Of a DNA stretch of 64,000 nucleotides, positions 1-8,948 are shown one piece after another (positions within the stretch are counted from its first letter, which is position 1; each line of letters opens with the position of its first letter). The position numbers were made by a program, and so were the translations under genes. The notes under the pieces were generated by a model. That model was not told the origin of the DNA, made no database searches, and saw only the letters and a list, made by a program, of their open reading frames with translations. Source of the DNA: Methylobacterium sp. (GTDB lineage: Bacteria > Pseudomonadota > Alphaproteobacteria > Rhizobiales > Beijerinckiaceae); the NCBI GenBank assembly GCA_020253445.1, contig JADCBP010000001.1:372001-436000 (forward strand), in the 5' to 3' direction.

Positions 1-40
1 TTCCCGGCCTTGTTTCGCCATTCCCCCGAAGAACCGGCAA

Positions 41-592
41 TTATTGCGGCAGGGGCGCCGGCGAATCGGCCTGCTGACGCATATAGGCGATCAGGTCCGC
101 GCGCTCGTCCGGCCGGGCAATGCCCGCGTAGTTCATCGAGGTGCCGGGCAGGTAGGCCTTCGGGTTGGCGATGAAGGCGTCGAGGGATTCAAAATCCCAT
201 TTTTCGCCCTTGGCCGCACGCTCCTTCAGCGCATTCGAATAATTGAACCCGGCAGCGGAGCCCTTCACGCGGGCCACGACATTGTACAGGAGCGGGCCCT
301 GGCCGTTCTTGCCATCCTTCGTGAACTGGTGGCAGGCGGCGCATTTGCGCGCAGCGGTGGCGCCCTTCTCCGCGCTCGCCGAAGCCAGGCGCTTCGCGAT
401 CGGCTCGGCCTGCTGCGGTGCCGCCGGCGCGGCGGCAACCGCCGTCTCGGCCTGGGGCTCGGGCAATTCATAGCCGGCCCTGGTGATTGGCTTCTGATGC
501 ACCAGCATGCCCGACAGGAAGCCGATGCCCATCGCCAGCGTCAGCATGCCGAGCACGGCACCGGCGACCTTGTTAATCTCATTCGAACCCAT
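41..592 (-). CDS. cycM: Membrane-anchored class I cytochrome c (CycM-like)
   Basis: 183-residue c-type cytochrome. An N-terminal hydrophobic segment (about residues 9-31) is an uncleaved anchor, followed by an Ala/Pro/Gln-rich periplasmic linker (about 40-65) and one haem domain with CAACH at 84-88 and a likely axial Met153 in GTSMNY. Membrane-anchored cytochromes of this type carry electrons from the bc1 complex to cytochrome oxidase in rhizobia. I chose the Met at 592 because it places the anchor at the N-terminus; the frame extends 21 codons further upstream but adds only an Arg/Pro-rich stretch. It is divergent from kdsB, as I recall for cycM in Bradyrhizobium. Family assignment is firm; the symbol rests on architecture and context. 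Confidence 0.85.
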   Translation of the reverse strand: MGSNEINKVAGAVLGMLTLAMGIGFLSGMLVHQKPITRAGYELPEPQAETAVAAAPAAPQQAEPIAKRLASASAEKGATAARKCAACHQFTKDGKNGQGPLLYNVVARVKGSAAGFNYSNALKERAAKGEKWDFESLDAFIANPKAYLPGTSMNYAGIARPDERADLIAYMRQQADSPAPLPQ

Positions 593-814
593 GCTCGCCC
601 CTCGGCCTGCACGTCCCATGGGCCGGCGCAATGCCGGCGGACCGAAATGGGGCATTCACGTTTTCGCGCGCCCCGTCAAGCGGACTTCACTATCCGCCTC
701 ATCGAGGGGCTGAATACTCGCTTTTCAGGGACGAAGGCAACCCGTATAAGCGCGCGCAACCGTGCTACCTTTGGCCGCTCGGTGCCGGCCTTGCCCGCTT
801 GCGGAGCTTTCTTC
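593..814. promoter_or_regulatory. Divergent intergenic region cycM / kdsB
   Basis: 222 bases between two divergent starts, so it must hold both promoters. A perfect 6-bp inverted repeat gccggc-gcaat-gccggc lies near 621-637. On the plus strand a TATAAG-type -10 element is visible near 744-749 with only a weak TTTTCA-like -35 element about 16 bases upstream; this could serve kdsB. No small gene or RNA was recognised here. Confidence 0.3.
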
Positions 815-1549
815 ATGTCCGACCCGCTGATCGTCATCCCGGCCCGCATGGCGGCCGTGCGCCTGCCGGGCAAGCCGATGGCCGATATCGGCGGCCAGCC
901 GATGATCGTGCAGGTCTGGAACCGGGCGGTGGAATCCGGCATCGGCCCGGTGATCGTGGCGACCGATGCGCCTGAAATCGCCGAGGCCGTCCTCAGGGCC
1001 GGCGGGCAGGCGGTGATGACCCGTAACGACCACCCTTCCGGCTCCGACCGCATCCATGAGGCGGTGGAGAATTACGATCCCGACGGACGGCACGATGTGA
1101 TCGTCAATGTGCAGGGCGACCTGCCCACGATTGATCCGCGCATCATCGCGGCCTCGCTGCTGCCGCTGGCTGATCCTTCGGTCGATATCGCGACGCTCGC
1201 AGCCGTCATTCGCCGCGAGGAGGAGAAGACCGCGAGCCACGTGGTGAAGGCCGTGGGCTCCCCGCTGAACCCCAGCCGCATGCGCGCACTCTACTTCACC
1301 CGCGCGACAGCCCCGTTCGGCGAAGGCGATCTCTTCCACCATATCGGGCTCTATGCCTATCGCCGGAATGCCCTGCGCCGCTTCGTGAGCCTTCCGCCCT
1401 CCCCGCTGGAAATGCGCGAGAAGCTCGAACAATTGCGCGCCCTGGAAGCGGGAATGCGCATCGACATCACCGTGGTCGAAACCGTTCCGCTCGGCGTCGA
1501 TACGCCCGAGGATCTGGAGCGCGCCCGCGCGCTGATCGCCGGGCGCTGA
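815..1549 (+). CDS. kdsB: 3-deoxy-manno-octulosonate cytidylyltransferase
   Basis: 244 residues, the usual KdsB length. The enzyme joins CTP and Kdo to give CMP-Kdo, the activated sugar for the LPS inner core. The N-terminus reads [19 protein letters not shown], the family nucleotide-binding start with the PAR and LPGKP signatures, and [11 protein letters not shown] (about residues 96-106) is the CTP/metal-binding motif. The frame is open for 257 codons upstream, but homology starts only at the ATG at 815, and the upstream part is antisense to cycM. It lies 11 bases from pheA and is probably co-transcribed with it. kdsD, another Kdo gene, is at 47.9 kb in this window. Confidence 0.93.
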   Translation: MSDPLIVIPARMAAVRLPGKPMADIGGQPMIVQVWNRAVESGIGPVIVATDAPEIAEAVLRAGGQAVMTRNDHPSGSDRIHEAVENYDPDGRHDVIVNVQGDLPTIDPRIIAASLLPLADPSVDIATLAAVIRREEEKTASHVVKAVGSPLNPSRMRALYFTRATAPFGEGDLFHHIGLYAYRRNALRRFVSLPPSPLEMREKLEQLRALEAGMRIDITVVETVPLGVDTPEDLERARALIAGR

Positions 1550-1560
1550 AGGAGAAGAAC

Positions 1561-2415
1561 ATGAAAAAGGTCATCGCCTTCCAGGGCGAGCGCGGCGCGA
1601 ATTCCGAAATCGCCTGCCATGAGGTCTATCCCGGCTGGGAGGCCCTGCCCTGCCCCACCTTCGAGGATGCCTTCGCGGCCCTCGGGGACGGCACGGCCGA
1701 TCTCGCGATGATCCCGATCGAGAATTCCATCGCGGGCCGCGTGGCGGACATTCATCACCTGCTGCCGAAATCAAGTTTTCACATCATCGGCGAGCATTTC
1801 CTGCCGATCCATTTCCACCTCATGGCGGTGAAGGGTGCTACGCTCGAGAACATCAAAAGCGCCGAGAGCCACATCATGGCTTTGGGGCAGACGCGGCGTT
1901 TTCTGCGGAAGCACGGCATCAGGCCGGTGACGGCGGCGGATACGGCCGGCTCTGCCCGGCATGTTGCGGAAGCCGGGGACCCGACCCGCGCGGCCATCGC
2001 GCCCCGGCTTGCGGCGGAGGTCTATGGCCTCGATATCCTCGCCGAGCATATCGAGGACGAGAAGCACAACACGACCCGCTTCGTCATCCTCTCGCGGGAG
2101 GCGCAGGATGCGCCGCAGGGCCGGGATACGTTGATGACGAGCTTCGTCTTCCGGGTGCGGAACGTGCCGGCCGCGCTCTACAAGGCGATGGGCGGCTTTG
2201 CGACCAACGGCATCAACATGACCAAGCTCGAGAGCTACATGGTCGATGGCCAGTTCTCGGCGACGCAATTCTATGCCGATGTGGAAGGCCACCCGGAGGA
2301 TCGCAACCTCAAGCTCGCGCTGGAGGAACTCGCCTTCTTCTCGAAGGAATTGCGCATCCTCGGCACCTACAAGGCGCACCCGTATCGCAAGGAAGTCAGC
2401 CCCCCGGCGGAGTGA
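1561..2415 (+). CDS. pheA: Prephenate dehydratase
   Basis: 284-residue monofunctional prephenate dehydratase; it converts prephenate to phenylpyruvate for phenylalanine synthesis. The catalytic domain (about 1-180) opens with FQGERGANSE and contains the NTTRF motif used by the family. A C-terminal ACT domain (about 195-275) should mediate feedback control by phenylalanine. The usual ESRP motif of the ACT domain is replaced by LESYM. No chorismate mutase domain is fused, unlike the enterobacterial P-protein. A GGAG sequence precedes the ATG, 11 bases after kdsB. The gene converges with nudC with only 3 bases between the stops. Confidence 0.93.
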   Translation: MKKVIAFQGERGANSEIACHEVYPGWEALPCPTFEDAFAALGDGTADLAMIPIENSIAGRVADIHHLLPKSSFHIIGEHFLPIHFHLMAVKGATLENIKSAESHIMALGQTRRFLRKHGIRPVTAADTAGSARHVAEAGDPTRAAIAPRLAAEVYGLDILAEHIEDEKHNTTRFVILSREAQDAPQGRDTLMTSFVFRVRNVPAALYKAMGGFATNGINMTKLESYMVDGQFSATQFYADVEGHPEDRNLKLALEELAFFSKELRILGTYKAHPYRKEVSPPAE

Positions 2416-2418
2416 GCT

Positions 2419-3375
2419 TCAGTCGCCGAGCCCCACGAACAGGCGGATCAGGTGATTGGCGATCGCGAGGCGCGGCGGCACCATGAGCCCCGCAGGATGG
2501 CGCTTTTCGAGCATGGAGAGCACCTCGTCGCGCGAAAACCAGCGGCATTCCTCCAGCTCTTCCTCATCCTTCACGATTGTGAAGCTCGTGGCTTCGGCCA
2601 CCGCGCCGATCATCAGCGACATGGGGAGTGGCCAGGGCTGGTTCGCGACGACGCGGACGCGGCCGATATCGAGCCCCGCCTCCTCCTTGCATTCGCGGCG
2701 CACGGCGGCCTCGATGGTCTCGCCCGGCTCCACGAAGCCCGCGAGGGTGGAATAGGTGTTCGCGATAAAGCGCGCCTGCCGGCCGAGCACGCAGCGATCC
2801 CCATCGACGATGAGCATGATGACGACGGGATCGGTGCGCGGGAAATGCTGCGCGCCGCAGGCCGCGCAATCTCGCCGCCAGCCGCCCTGCGTCAGCGCGG
2901 TGGGGGCTCCGCAATTGGAACAGAAGCGGTGTTTCCAGTGCCAGAGCGTGAGCGCCTTTCCTTCGGCAATGGCACCAAGATCCGCCGGCGAAACCGGTCG
3001 CTCCACCGCCACCTGCCGCACACCCATCAGCACGAGGCCCGCCTCGGCTTTCAGAACTTCCTCGATCGCGGGATCGATGAACTGCGCGAAACGGGGGGAG
3101 CCATCCTCGATGCCGAGGAACACCCGCTCGCGATGAAACCCGGCCTCCGGCAACTCGCCTGCATCGAACAGGGCATCGAGCATCTCGCCGCGCTTCGCCA
3201 GCACCACCTGATCGCCGCAGAAGGCGTAGAAGCGCGCTTGGGGCCTTGCTTCCAGCTGCGCCAGTTCTTCTGCCCGGCTCCTGAGATGCGCGGCACGGTC
3301 CAGCGTCGCATGGGCAAAGCCGAGGGTCCTGGGAGGGGCGCCCTCCTGCAGCAGGGGCCAGTCGAAATCACTCAT
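2419..3375 (-). CDS. nudC: NAD(+)/NADH pyrophosphatase
   Basis: 318 residues. The protein hydrolyses NADH/NAD to NMN(H) and AMP and in other bacteria also removes NAD caps from RNA. Four zinc cysteines sit at 152, 155, 170 and 173. The Nudix box runs from about 213 to 238 (GFVEPGET...RRECKEEAG), followed by NQPWPLPMS, the SQPWPFPxS-type signature that separates NudC from other Nudix enzymes. The start overlaps the stop of the HIT gene by 4 bases, so the two are translationally coupled. Assignment is firm. Confidence 0.93.
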   Translation of the reverse strand: MSDFDWPLLQEGAPPRTLGFAHATLDRAAHLRSRAEELAQLEARPQARFYAFCGDQVVLAKRGEMLDALFDAGELPEAGFHRERVFLGIEDGSPRFAQFIDPAIEEVLKAEAGLVLMGVRQVAVERPVSPADLGAIAEGKALTLWHWKHRFCSNCGAPTALTQGGWRRDCAACGAQHFPRTDPVVIMLIVDGDRCVLGRQARFIANTYSTLAGFVEPGETIEAAVRRECKEEAGLDIGRVRVVANQPWPLPMSLMIGAVAEATSFTIVKDEEELEECRWFSRDEVLSMLEKRHPAGLMVPPRLAIANHLIRLFVGLGD

Positions 3376-3797
3376 GCGGAAAGTCCCAGCGCCTTCTCGA
3401 AACGGTCGATCAGCGGGCCGACCATGTGCGGCGGGTAAGGCACGCGCTCGCCCTTGCCCCAGACCGGGCCGGGCCAGGCCTCGTCCGACACGTAGCGCGC
3501 GATGACATGCACGTGAAGCTGGCGCACCACATTGCCGAGCGCGCCGACATTGATCTTGTCGGGTTTCGAGACATCGCGAACAACCATCTGCGCCAGCGCG
3601 ATTTCCTCCATCAGTTCCAGACGCTCTTCAACGGGAAGGTCGATGAACTCGGCCATATCCGGCCGGCGCGGCACGAGGATGAGCCAGGGGTAGCGCGCAT
3701 CATCCATGAGGAGCACGCGGCAGAGCGGCAGGTCGCCGATCTCGTAAGCATCGGCCTCAAGCCGCGCGTTGAGTTGAAATCCCTGTTCGCGAGTCAT
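3372..3797 (-). CDS. HIT family nucleotide hydrolase
   Basis: 141-residue histidine-triad protein. The HIT motif is QLHVHVIAR (about residues 93-101), with a conserved upstream loop LVPRRPDMAEFIDL. HIT proteins hydrolyse or transfer nucleotidyl groups (Ap4A, AMP-lysine and similar), but the exact substrate cannot be read from sequence. The third His of the classical HxHxH triad is not present in strict form; the motif here is HVHVIA. It overlaps nudC by 4 bases (ATGA), which suggests a shared role in nucleotide clean-up. The ATG at 3797 is the only good start. Confidence 0.87.
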   Translation of the reverse strand: MTREQGFQLNARLEADAYEIGDLPLCRVLLMDDARYPWLILVPRRPDMAEFIDLPVEERLELMEEIALAQMVVRDVSKPDKINVGALGNVVRQLHVHVIARYVSDEAWPGPVWGKGERVPYPPHMVGPLIDRFEKALGLSA

Positions 3798-3886
3798 GCA
3801 TCACCCCCTCCGCTGGCCCCGTTCTAGCGCCTTGCCGGGGCGGCTGGCGAGCGGGAAAAACGCGCATCGGATCGGCTCGGCCTCGC

Positions 3887-3915
3887 TTGTTTTCGGCCGC
3901 GAGATCGCCCATATA
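3887..3915 (+). promoter_or_regulatory. Probable sigma-70 promoter of ffs
   Basis: TTGTTT at 3887-3892 is followed after exactly 17 bases by CATATA at 3910-3915. Transcription would start about 7 bases later at 3922, exactly where the SRP RNA stem begins. An overlapping TATAGC at 3912-3917 is an alternative -10 element. Confidence 0.5.
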
Positions 3916-3921
3916 GCGAAC

Positions 3922-4015
3922 GGGAGGTTGGCGGTGGACGCATCCCTCGCCAACCGGGTCAGGTCCGGAAGGAAGCAGCCCCAACGAGACCGAGCGGGTT
4001 ATTGTCCAGCCTCCC
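3922..4015 (+). ncRNA. ffs: Signal recognition particle RNA (4.5S, small bacterial type)
   Basis: About 94 nt folding into one hairpin. The ends gggaggttgg (3922-3931) and ccagcctccc (4006-4015) pair. The apical conserved domain IV core is present: gtcaggtccggaaggaagca, from about 3958, contains the GGAA tetraloop and the asymmetric loop that binds Ffh. The RNA forms the SRP with Ffh and targets membrane proteins to FtsY. Position immediately upstream of dnaX is the usual place in this order. No T-run terminator is visible after it, so transcription may continue into dnaX. Confidence 0.93.
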
Positions 4016-4107
4016 ACCCCTTCCCCTGCCGGGCCGAGAAGGCCAGTGTGTTGAACGGCGGGCAGGTTTTGGGCTGGGACAGCGCGAGCGGCACGGAGGG
4101 AGGGATC

Positions 4108-5922
4108 ATGGCGAATTCCGATCTTCTGTTCTCCGACCTTCCCGATGCCGAAAATGGCGGTGCCTATCGCGTTCTCGCCCGCAAATATCGCCCGCAGAGC
4201 TTCGATGACCTGATCGGCCAGGGCGCAATGGTGCGCACGCTGCGCAATTCCTTTTCCACGAACCGCATCCATCAGGCCTATATTTTCACGGGCGTGCGCG
4301 GCGTGGGGAAGACGACCACCGCGCGCATTCTCGCCCGTGCGCTGAACTACGAAACCGAAGGCGTGAAATCCCCGCAGATCGACATGCCGACCCTGGGTCT
4401 TCATTGCGAGGCCATCATGGAAAGCCGGCATGTCGACGTGATCGAGATGGACGCGGCTTCCAATACCTCGATTTCCAACGTGCGTGAGATCATCGAGGCC
4501 GCGCGCTACAAGCCGGTTTACGCGCGCACCAAGGTCTACATCATCGACGAAGTGCACATGCTCTCGTCCGCCGCCTTCAACGGCCTGCTGAAGACGCTGG
4601 AAGAGCCGCCGCCGCATGTGAAATTCCTGTTCGCGACGACCGAAATTCGCAAGGTCCCGGTCACCGTTCTCTCGCGATGCCAGCGCTTCGACCTCCGCCG
4701 CATCGAAGCCGAGGAGATGATCGACTATCTCGAAGGCATTGCCGGAAAGGAGCGGGTGCAGATCGAGCGCGAGGCGCTGGGCCTGATCGCGCGCGCCTCC
4801 GAAGGTTCGATGCGCGATGCCCTCTCGCTGATGGATCAGGCGATTGCCCATGGCGGCGGGAAGGTCGAGGCGGAAGCCGTGCGGGCCTCGCTCGGCCTTG
4901 CGGATCGCAGCCGCATCATCGACCTTTTCGAGGCGGTGATGAAGGGCGATATCGCCCGCGCGCTGACCGAATTCGAAAGCCAGTATGATTCGGGCGCCGA
5001 CCCGGTGGCGATTCTCACCGACCTCGCCGAATTCGTGCATATCGTGACTCGCCTGAAACTCACGCCGGAAAGCCGCAAGGACGCGGCCCTCTCCCCCGGC
5101 GAGCGCGAGCGGGGCGCGGCCTTCGCGGCGGCGCTCACCATTCGCCCGCTCACCATGGCGTGGCAGATTCTGCTCAAGGGCCTGCAGGAAGTGCAATCCG
5201 CCTCGCGGCCCAAGATCGCGGCGGAGATGGTGCTGATCCGGCTCGCCTATGCGGCCGATCTGCCGGGGCCGGCCGAGATCATCCGCGACTTGCGGAATGG
5301 CAATATCGGCGCTCCTCCAGGGGGGGGCATGCCGGCGGGCGGTGCGGTTGCCGCGCCCCGCGCCAGCGCGCCGGCGATGGGCGAGCCCGGCGCGCCGCGC
5401 ATGGTCGCGGGAGGCGGCGCGATGCAGCGCCCGGCGATGCGCGCGGAAGCGCAGGCCATTCCCTCCAACCTGCCGCAGAGCTTCGAGGCCGTCGCAGCGC
5501 TTGCGGAAGCCAAGCGCGATATCCGCCTGCAATTGGCGCTGACCCGTGACGTTCGCCTGACACGTTTCGAGCCTGGGCGGATCGAGTTCATCCTCGAACC
5601 GCATGGCGAGGTGGACCTGCCCAATCGCCTGCTGCGCGCGCTGCTCGACTGGACCGGCCACCGCTGGGGCGTGACAGTGGTCGACGCGCCGCCCGGCCCG
5701 CTGCCGCCGACCTTGCATGAAATCGCCGAGGAGAAGCGCGCGGAGGAGCGGCGCGGCGTGCAGAACAAGCCCGCCATTCAGGCGGTTCTGAAGCATTTCC
5801 CGGGCGCCGAGATCGTGCAGATCGAGGAAGCCCGCGCGACCCCCGCCGCCGAGGCCGCACCGAACGAGACCGACGAGCCTCCGGATTTCACCGATCTCGA
5901 ATTCAGCGACGACGATCTCTGA
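4108..5922 (+). CDS. dnaX: DNA polymerase III subunit gamma/tau
   Basis: 604 residues; clamp-loader ATPase of the replicative polymerase. The Walker A is GVRGVGKT (62-69), Walker B plus sensor is IIDEVHMLS, and the arginine-finger SRC motif is in TVLSRCQRF. A Gly/Ala/Pro-rich linker (about 400-450) leads to the tau C-terminal part with an acidic tail. The four-Cys zinc site of enterobacterial DnaX is not there: only one Cys (in LGLHCEAIM) remains in that loop, as I recall from other members of this order. The ATG at 4108 follows ggagggaggg. The frame is open upstream but runs through ffs, so a longer start is rejected. Confidence 0.95.
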   Translation: MANSDLLFSDLPDAENGGAYRVLARKYRPQSFDDLIGQGAMVRTLRNSFSTNRIHQAYIFTGVRGVGKTTTARILARALNYETEGVKSPQIDMPTLGLHCEAIMESRHVDVIEMDAASNTSISNVREIIEAARYKPVYARTKVYIIDEVHMLSSAAFNGLLKTLEEPPPHVKFLFATTEIRKVPVTVLSRCQRFDLRRIEAEEMIDYLEGIAGKERVQIEREALGLIARASEGSMRDALSLMDQAIAHGGGKVEAEAVRASLGLADRSRIIDLFEAVMKGDIARALTEFESQYDSGADPVAILTDLAEFVHIVTRLKLTPESRKDAALSPGERERGAAFAAALTIRPLTMAWQILLKGLQEVQSASRPKIAAEMVLIRLAYAADLPGPAEIIRDLRNGNIGAPPGGGMPAGGAVAAPRASAPAMGEPGAPRMVAGGGAMQRPAMRAEAQAIPSNLPQSFEAVAALAEAKRDIRLQLALTRDVRLTRFEPGRIEFILEPHGEVDLPNRLLRALLDWTGHRWGVTVVDAPPGPLPPTLHEIAEEKRAEERRGVQNKPAIQAVLKHFPGAEIVQIEEARATPAAEAAPNETDEPPDFTDLEFSDDDL

Positions 5923-5947
5923 TCGGGTTGCCACGCAGGAGTGAACC

Positions 5948-6271
5948 ATGCGCGACATTATGGGCATGATGAAGGAAATGGCTGGTCTCAAGGCCAAGAT
6001 GGAGGCCATGCAGGCCGAACTCGACGAAACACTCGTCGAGGGGCAATCGGGCGCGGGCCTCGTGAAGGTGACGCTCTCCGCCAAGGGCGCGCTGAAGGCG
6101 GTGTCGATCGATCCCGAACTCCTGAAGCCCGAGGATCGCGAGATGGTCGAAGACCTGCTGCTTGCGGCCCATGCCGATGCGCGCACGAAAACCGAAAGCG
6201 TGATCGCCGGGAAGATGCAGGCGCTGACCGGTGGCCTGCCGCTGCCGCCCGGCTTCAAGCTGCCGTTCTGA
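5948..6271 (+). CDS. ybaB: YbaB/EbfC nucleoid-associated protein
   Basis: 107-residue DNA-binding dimer of the YbaB/EbfC family, recognised by the N-terminal Met-rich helix (MGMMKEMAGLKAKMEAMQ), a central GLVKVTLSAKG strand and a Gly/Pro C-terminus. The family coats DNA and is nearly always encoded between dnaX and recR, as here. The start follows an AGGAG site, 25 bases after the dnaX stop, so dnaX-ybaB form one transcript. Confidence 0.92.
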   Translation: MRDIMGMMKEMAGLKAKMEAMQAELDETLVEGQSGAGLVKVTLSAKGALKAVSIDPELLKPEDREMVEDLLLAAHADARTKTESVIAGKMQALTGGLPLPPGFKLPF

Positions 6272-6296
6272 GCGAAGGGCATTGACGATTGAGGCC

Positions 6297-6383
6297 GTCA
6301 TTGCGAGGAGTGAAACGACGAAGCAATCCAGTCCTTTTCTCTGGATTGCCGCTTCGGCCGCTTCGCGTCTTCCTCGCAATGAC
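6297..6383. repeat. Palindromic intergenic repeat (gtcattgcgagg type)
   Basis: 87-bp imperfect inverted repeat in the ybaB-recR gap. Left arm gtcattgcgagg at 6297-6308, right arm cctcgcaatgac at 6372-6383, with a second inner pair caatccag (6324-6331) / ctggattg (6341-6348). Repeats beginning gtcattgcgag...gaagcaatcca are scattered in many alphaproteobacterial genomes. It can form a long cruciform or RNA hairpin in the transcript between ybaB and recR. Confidence 0.8.
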
Positions 6384-6404
6384 GTCTTCTTGCGGACACC
6401 TTAG

Positions 6405-6440
6405 CTTTCATGCCTCCTTTCATGACTCCTTTCATGCCTC
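6405..6440 (+). repeat. 12-bp tandem repeat x3 over the recR start
   Basis: Three copies of ctttcatgcctc (6405-6416, 6417-6428, 6429-6440); the middle copy has one substitution (ctttcatgactc). Each copy contains an in-frame ATG (6410, 6422, 6434), so recR has three possible starts four codons apart. Confidence 0.85.
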
Positions 6441-7039
6441 AAGCCCTTGCCGGCCCTGAAATCGAGCGTCTCATCCAGCTTCTGGCGCGCCTGCCGGGGC
6501 TTGGCCCGCGCTCGGCCCGGCGCGCGGTTCTGCACCTCATGCGGAAGCGCGAGGATCTGCTGCTGCCGCTGGCGCAGGCGATGCAGGTGGCGGGCGAGCG
6601 CATCGTGACCTGCTCGGAATGCGGCAATCTCGACACCTCCGACCCTTGCGCCATCTGCCGCGATCCGCGTCGCGATCGCTCGATCCTGATGGTGGTCGAG
6701 AGTGTGGGCGATCTCTGGGCGCTGGAGCGCGCGGGCGCCCTGCGCGCGGCCTTTCATGTGCTGGGCGGCACGCTCTCGCCGATCGACGGCACCGGGCCTG
6801 AGGATCTTGCGCTCGGCAAGCTGCTGGATCGCGCGACATCCGGCGAGGTGCGCGAGGTGATCCTCGCGCTCAATGCCACGGTGGAGGGCCAGACCACGGC
6901 CCATTACATCACCGACATGCTGGCGCAGGCGAATGTGAAGGTCACGCGCCTCGCGCATGGCGTGCCGGTGGGCGGCGAACTCGATTATCTCGACGAAGGC
7001 ACGCTTTCCGCGGCCCTTTTGAGCCGCACCGCGCTTTGA
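6410..7039 (+). CDS. recR: Recombination mediator protein RecR
   Basis: Up to 209 residues. RecR with RecF/RecO loads RecA at gaps. Visible features: helix-hairpin-helix region [14 protein letters not shown] (about 25-38), a four-Cys zinc finger with Cys68, Cys71, Cys80 and Cys83, and a Toprim domain from about residue 90 with VVES and a conserved [11 protein letters not shown] segment. The start is uncertain because a 12-bp tandem repeat supplies ATGs at 6410, 6422 and 6434; family alignment begins just after the third. The TGA stop lies inside the first copy of another tandem repeat. Third gene of the dnaX-ybaB-recR series. Confidence 0.94.
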   Translation: MPPFMTPFMPQALAGPEIERLIQLLARLPGLGPRSARRAVLHLMRKREDLLLPLAQAMQVAGERIVTCSECGNLDTSDPCAICRDPRRDRSILMVVESVGDLWALERAGALRAAFHVLGGTLSPIDGTGPEDLALGKLLDRATSGEVREVILALNATVEGQTTAHYITDMLAQANVKVTRLAHGVPVGGELDYLDEGTLSAALLSRTAL

Positions 7040-7091
7040 CCTGCCTTCGGTGATTTGACCTGCCTTCGGTGATTTGACCTGCCTTCGGTGA
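7035..7091 (+). repeat. 19-bp tandem repeat x3 over the recR stop
   Basis: Three identical copies of tttgacctgccttcggtga at 7035-7053, 7054-7072 and 7073-7091. The first copy contains the recR TGA stop (7037-7039), so added or lost copies leave RecR unchanged. Confidence 0.92.
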
Positions 7092-7168
7092 TTGGCGGAA
7101 ACGGCTGGTTATCTTATCCTGGTTGCATTCCTGCGGATTCGACCGCCCCGGTTTCCACAACAGGCCTC

Positions 7169-7918
7169 ATGCACCACGAATCTCCCCTCCCTTCCGGCGC
7201 TCTCGTGGCGCGGTTTCAGGCGGTCGAAACCTGGATTTTTGACCTCGACAACACATTGTATCCGCCACATTCCGATCTCTGGCCGAAGGTGGACCAGAAG
7301 ATCACGCATTATATCGGCGATCTTCTCGGCGTGGATGGGCTCACGGCCCGCGCGATCCAGAAATACTATTATCAGATCCACGGCACGACCCTGAACGGCC
7401 TGATGAAGGAACACAGGATCGACCCGCATTCCTTCCTCGATTTCGTGCATGACATCGACCGTTCCTCGCTCGCGCCGGATGCCCGGCTTGGCGGCGCGAT
7501 CGAGGCCCTTCCGGGGCGGAAATTCATCTTCACCAACGGTTCCGTGCGCCATGCCGAGGAGACCCTGCGGCAACTCGGCGTCGACAGGCATTTCCACGGG
7601 ATCTTCGACATCGTGGCCGGGGATTTCAATCCCAAGCCGGCGCGCCGCACCTATGAGCGCTTTCTCGACAGATACGGCATCGCGCCGGTCTCTGCCGCGA
7701 TGTTCGAGGATATCCCGCGCAATCTGGAGGTGCCGGCGGAACTCGGCATGCGCACCGTGCTCGTGGTGCCGGGTGAGGCGGGGGACCACAAGGAAGACTG
7801 GGAGCGCTACGTGGAGGATGGCCCCGGCGCGCTCGGCATCCGTTTCGACCACGTGACGGCCGACCTGCCGCATTTTCTGGATGGATTGCAAGCCGCCCTG
7901 GCTACCCCCATCGCTTGA
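7169..7918 (+). CDS. HAD-family pyrimidine 5'-nucleotidase
   Basis: 249 residues, HAD superfamily subfamily IA with the SSM1/pyrimidine 5'-nucleotidase layout. Motif I is DLDNT (25-29), motif II is IFTNGS, motif III Lys lies in FNPKP, and motif IV is the acidic FEDI. These cytosolic phosphatases remove phosphate from nucleoside monophosphates or related compounds; the true substrate is unknown. Met at 7169 was chosen because homology begins near WIFDLD and the upstream in-frame residues overlap the tandem repeats. It precedes dapD by 63 bases. Gene-level function is good; substrate is inferred. Confidence 0.82.
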   Translation: MHHESPLPSGALVARFQAVETWIFDLDNTLYPPHSDLWPKVDQKITHYIGDLLGVDGLTARAIQKYYYQIHGTTLNGLMKEHRIDPHSFLDFVHDIDRSSLAPDARLGGAIEALPGRKFIFTNGSVRHAEETLRQLGVDRHFHGIFDIVAGDFNPKPARRTYERFLDRYGIAPVSAAMFEDIPRNLEVPAELGMRTVLVVPGEAGDHKEDWERYVEDGPGALGIRFDHVTADLPHFLDGLQAALATPIA

Positions 7919-7981
7919 CTCCGCCTCGCCTTTCCGCGACCAGATCGCCAATGTTCTCCAACCGTTGCAGGGCCTCACACC

Positions 7982-8830
7982 ATGTCTCTCGCTTCCATCA
8001 TCGATGCCGCCTGGGAAAAGCGCGCCGAAATCAGCGCCGCCACGAAGGGCGAGGTGCGTGATGCGGTGGAGGAGGCGCTCGCCGCTCTCGATTCCGGCTC
8101 GATGCGCGTGGCCGAGCGCCGGCTGGATATGGAAGGCCCGGGCGCCTGGGTGGTGAACCAGTGGCTGAAGAAGGCAGTGCTGCTCTCCTTCCGCCTCAAC
8201 GACATGGCGCTGATCCCGGGCGCACCGGGGGGTGCCAGCTGGTGGGACAAGGTGGATTCGAAGTTCCTGGGGATGGATGCCGCCGTCTTCGCGAAGGCCG
8301 GTTTCCGCGCGGTGCCGGGCTGCGTGGTGCGCCGCTCGGCCTATATCGGCAAATCGGTCGTGCTGATGCCCTCCTTCGTGAATGTCGGCGCCTATGTCGA
8401 TGACAACACGATGGTCGATACCTGGGCGACGGTTGGTTCCTGCGCGCAGATCGGCAAGAACGTGCATCTCTCGGGCGGCGTGGGCATCGGCGGCGTTCTG
8501 GAGCCGCTGCAGGCGAACCCCACGATCATCGAGGATGATTGTTTCATCGGCGCCCGCTCGGAAGTGGTGGAAGGCGTGATCGTGGGCCGTGGCTCGGTGA
8601 TCTCCATGGGCGTGTTCCTCTCCGCCTCGACCAAGATCATCGACCGGCAGACCGGCCAGGTGCATGTGGGCTATGTGCCGCCCTATTCGGTGGTGGTCTC
8701 CGGCTCCATTCCGGGCAAGCCGCTGCCGGGCGAGAATTGGGGGCCCTCGACCTATTGCGCGGTCATCATGAAGACCGTGGACGAGAAGACCCGATCCAAG
8801 ACCGGTATCAACGAATTGCTGCGCGACTGA
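7982..8830 (+). CDS. dapD: 2,3,4,5-tetrahydropyridine-2,6-dicarboxylate N-succinyltransferase
   Basis: 282 residues. Catalyses the succinylation step of the diaminopimelate/lysine pathway in the cytosol, using succinyl-CoA. The C-terminal two thirds is a left-handed beta helix built from hexapeptide repeats, seen from [20 protein letters not shown] through VGGVGIGG-like turns. The N-terminal helical domain precedes it. Length and motifs match the DapD family throughout. An AGGG ribosome site lies before the ATG. The pair nucleotidase-dapD is codirectional. Confidence 0.95.
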   Translation: MSLASIIDAAWEKRAEISAATKGEVRDAVEEALAALDSGSMRVAERRLDMEGPGAWVVNQWLKKAVLLSFRLNDMALIPGAPGGASWWDKVDSKFLGMDAAVFAKAGFRAVPGCVVRRSAYIGKSVVLMPSFVNVGAYVDDNTMVDTWATVGSCAQIGKNVHLSGGVGIGGVLEPLQANPTIIEDDCFIGARSEVVEGVIVGRGSVISMGVFLSASTKIIDRQTGQVHVGYVPPYSVVVSGSIPGKPLPGENWGPSTYCAVIMKTVDEKTRSKTGINELLRD

Positions 8831-8948
8831 ATCGCAGGAACGGCGGGTGGGCCGTGGCTTTCGTCACGTCCTCGCCACATACTGACCCCATCTGAGGGTG
8901 CATGGCCCGGGAAAAGGGCCGGCTCTTAACCTGCATGAGGCCTGACCG

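Noticed and set aside
3757-6282. Open frame of 841 codons antisense to dnaX and ybaB
   Set aside because: The dnaX frame has full-length family motifs; long antisense frames are expected in this GC-rich codon usage and this one has no recognisable domain and is Arg/His-rich.
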